Shown here: piece after piece, positions 63,701 to 64,000 of the stretch | Layout of the letters: every line of letters begins with the position of its first letter | How positions within the stretch are numbered: position 1 is the stretch's first letter | From: Melampsora larici-populina 98AG31 | Lineage: Eukaryota > Basidiomycota > Pucciniomycetes > Pucciniales > Melampsoraceae | DNA: 64,000 bases | Reading direction: 5' to 3' | NCBI RefSeq assembly: GCF_000204055.1 | Contig: NW_006768771.1 | Location: 580,296-644,295, forward strand | Translations under genes and position numbers: made by a program | The notes under the pieces: model-generated | The model's input: the letters and a program-made list of their open reading frames with translations, nothing else | The model's database searches: none | What the model was told of the DNA's origin: nothing

Positions 63701-64000
63701 ATAGTTGGCAAGCTGCGATTTTCAAAGTGGGAGATGATTGTCGTCAAGATGTATTGGCTTTACAATTGATTGCGATTCATAAAACGATTTATGAGACGAT
63801 GTGTTTGGATCTTCACCTTGTTCCTTATAGAGTGACAGCAACGGCCCCAGGTGTAAGAGACAAAGATTCCTTTTATTTTCTTTGGGGTTGGTATCGAAAG
63901 GTTTAATACTGACATCAGATTTGAATTTTCTCCAAAGTGTGGAGTGATTGATGTGATTCCAAATGCAACTTCCAGGGATGAGATGGGACGAGCAAAGATT
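57755..64000 (+). CDS. STT4: Phosphatidylinositol 4-kinase STT4 (PI4K type III alpha), 3' end outside window
   Basis: It makes PI4P at the plasma membrane and is essential in yeast. Exons: 57755-60379, 60455-60712, 60786-62046, 62129-62295, 62400-62603, 62690-62867, 62940-63049, 63146-63313, 63396-63521, 63598-63852 and 63938 onward. The long helical N-terminal half is encoded in one 2.6-kb exon. Near the C-terminus is the lipid-kinase-unique/PIK region (FKYPYIESEVIALVKKFPSQ, LPQYDNDPILLQYAMRVL, FICETARVSQLFCHQIIWNM). Then comes the kinase N-lobe: VYLPSNPDGTVVDIDRDSGR, TPFMATFKV, then WQAAIFKVGDDCRQDVLALQ with the ATP-binding lysine. The last exon begins CGVIDVIPNATSRDEMGRAK, typical of PI4KA. 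The start at MDSLDLNVHSAI was chosen over an in-frame ATG at 57713. The catalytic and activation loops lie beyond the window. Confidence 0.93.

Overview
The window looks like nuclear DNA of a filamentous basidiomycete, most likely a rust fungus (Pucciniales, Melampsora/Puccinia-like). The genes are split by many short GT-AG introns of about 50-130 bp. The intergenic DNA is AT-rich and full of small inverted-repeat transposons. A DUF6589-type protein and a RecQ-like helicase of the kind expanded in basidiomycetes lie in the middle, and two genes encode apparently secreted proteins. The species assignment is inferred from this style; no marker gene proves it.

Layout. 1-256 (-): 5' end of the V-ATPase subunit a gene. 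503-1847 (+): LACTB2-like metallo-beta-lactamase-fold hydrolase. 3184-6565 (+): Rsp5/NEDD4-type HECT ubiquitin ligase (C2, three WW, HECT). 6.6-9.9 kb: intergenic with small repeats. 9892-about 12700 (-): AAA/STAND-like P-loop ATPase with an in-frame stop just before the Walker A strand. 14313-15568 (-): small secreted protein with a possible tubby/LURP-like fold. 16643-18302 (+): RMND1/DUF155 family mitochondrial protein. 18.3-24.4 kb: repeat-rich DNA with several MITEs. 24810-31575: a 6.77-kb DNA transposon with 197-bp terminal inverted repeats, carrying a decayed DUF6589 gene (+) and a decayed RecQ-like helicase gene (-), itself inserted in an older MITE. 31.6-35.9 kb: more MITEs, including an hAT-type element with a clear 8-bp target duplication and a TIR element holding two tRNA-like segments. 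35900-36695 (+): small single-pass membrane protein. 37-46 kb: repeat-rich, with a minisatellite, a Ty3/gypsy relic, and a MITE sharing its end architecture with the DUF6589 element. 46141-49238 (+): large secreted protein with C-terminal repeats. 50118-52661 (-): NAD(P)-dependent aldehyde dehydrogenase. 53-57.7 kb: MITE-rich. 57755-64000 (+, runs off the window): STT4-type phosphatidylinositol 4-kinase.

The conserved genes are unrelated housekeeping functions (vacuolar acidification, ubiquitin ligation, mitochondrial translation support, aldehyde oxidation, PI4P synthesis) and do not form a cluster. The most interesting system is the DUF6589 + RecQ transposon: long TIRs, a short palindrome (potential hairpin) directly inside each end, and a non-autonomous relative at 44.2-45.0 kb with the same end plan. 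This copy carries several nonsense codons and is probably dead, but its architecture is well preserved.

Exon boundaries were read by eye from splice motifs and from my memory of protein family conservation; no search or alignment program was run.
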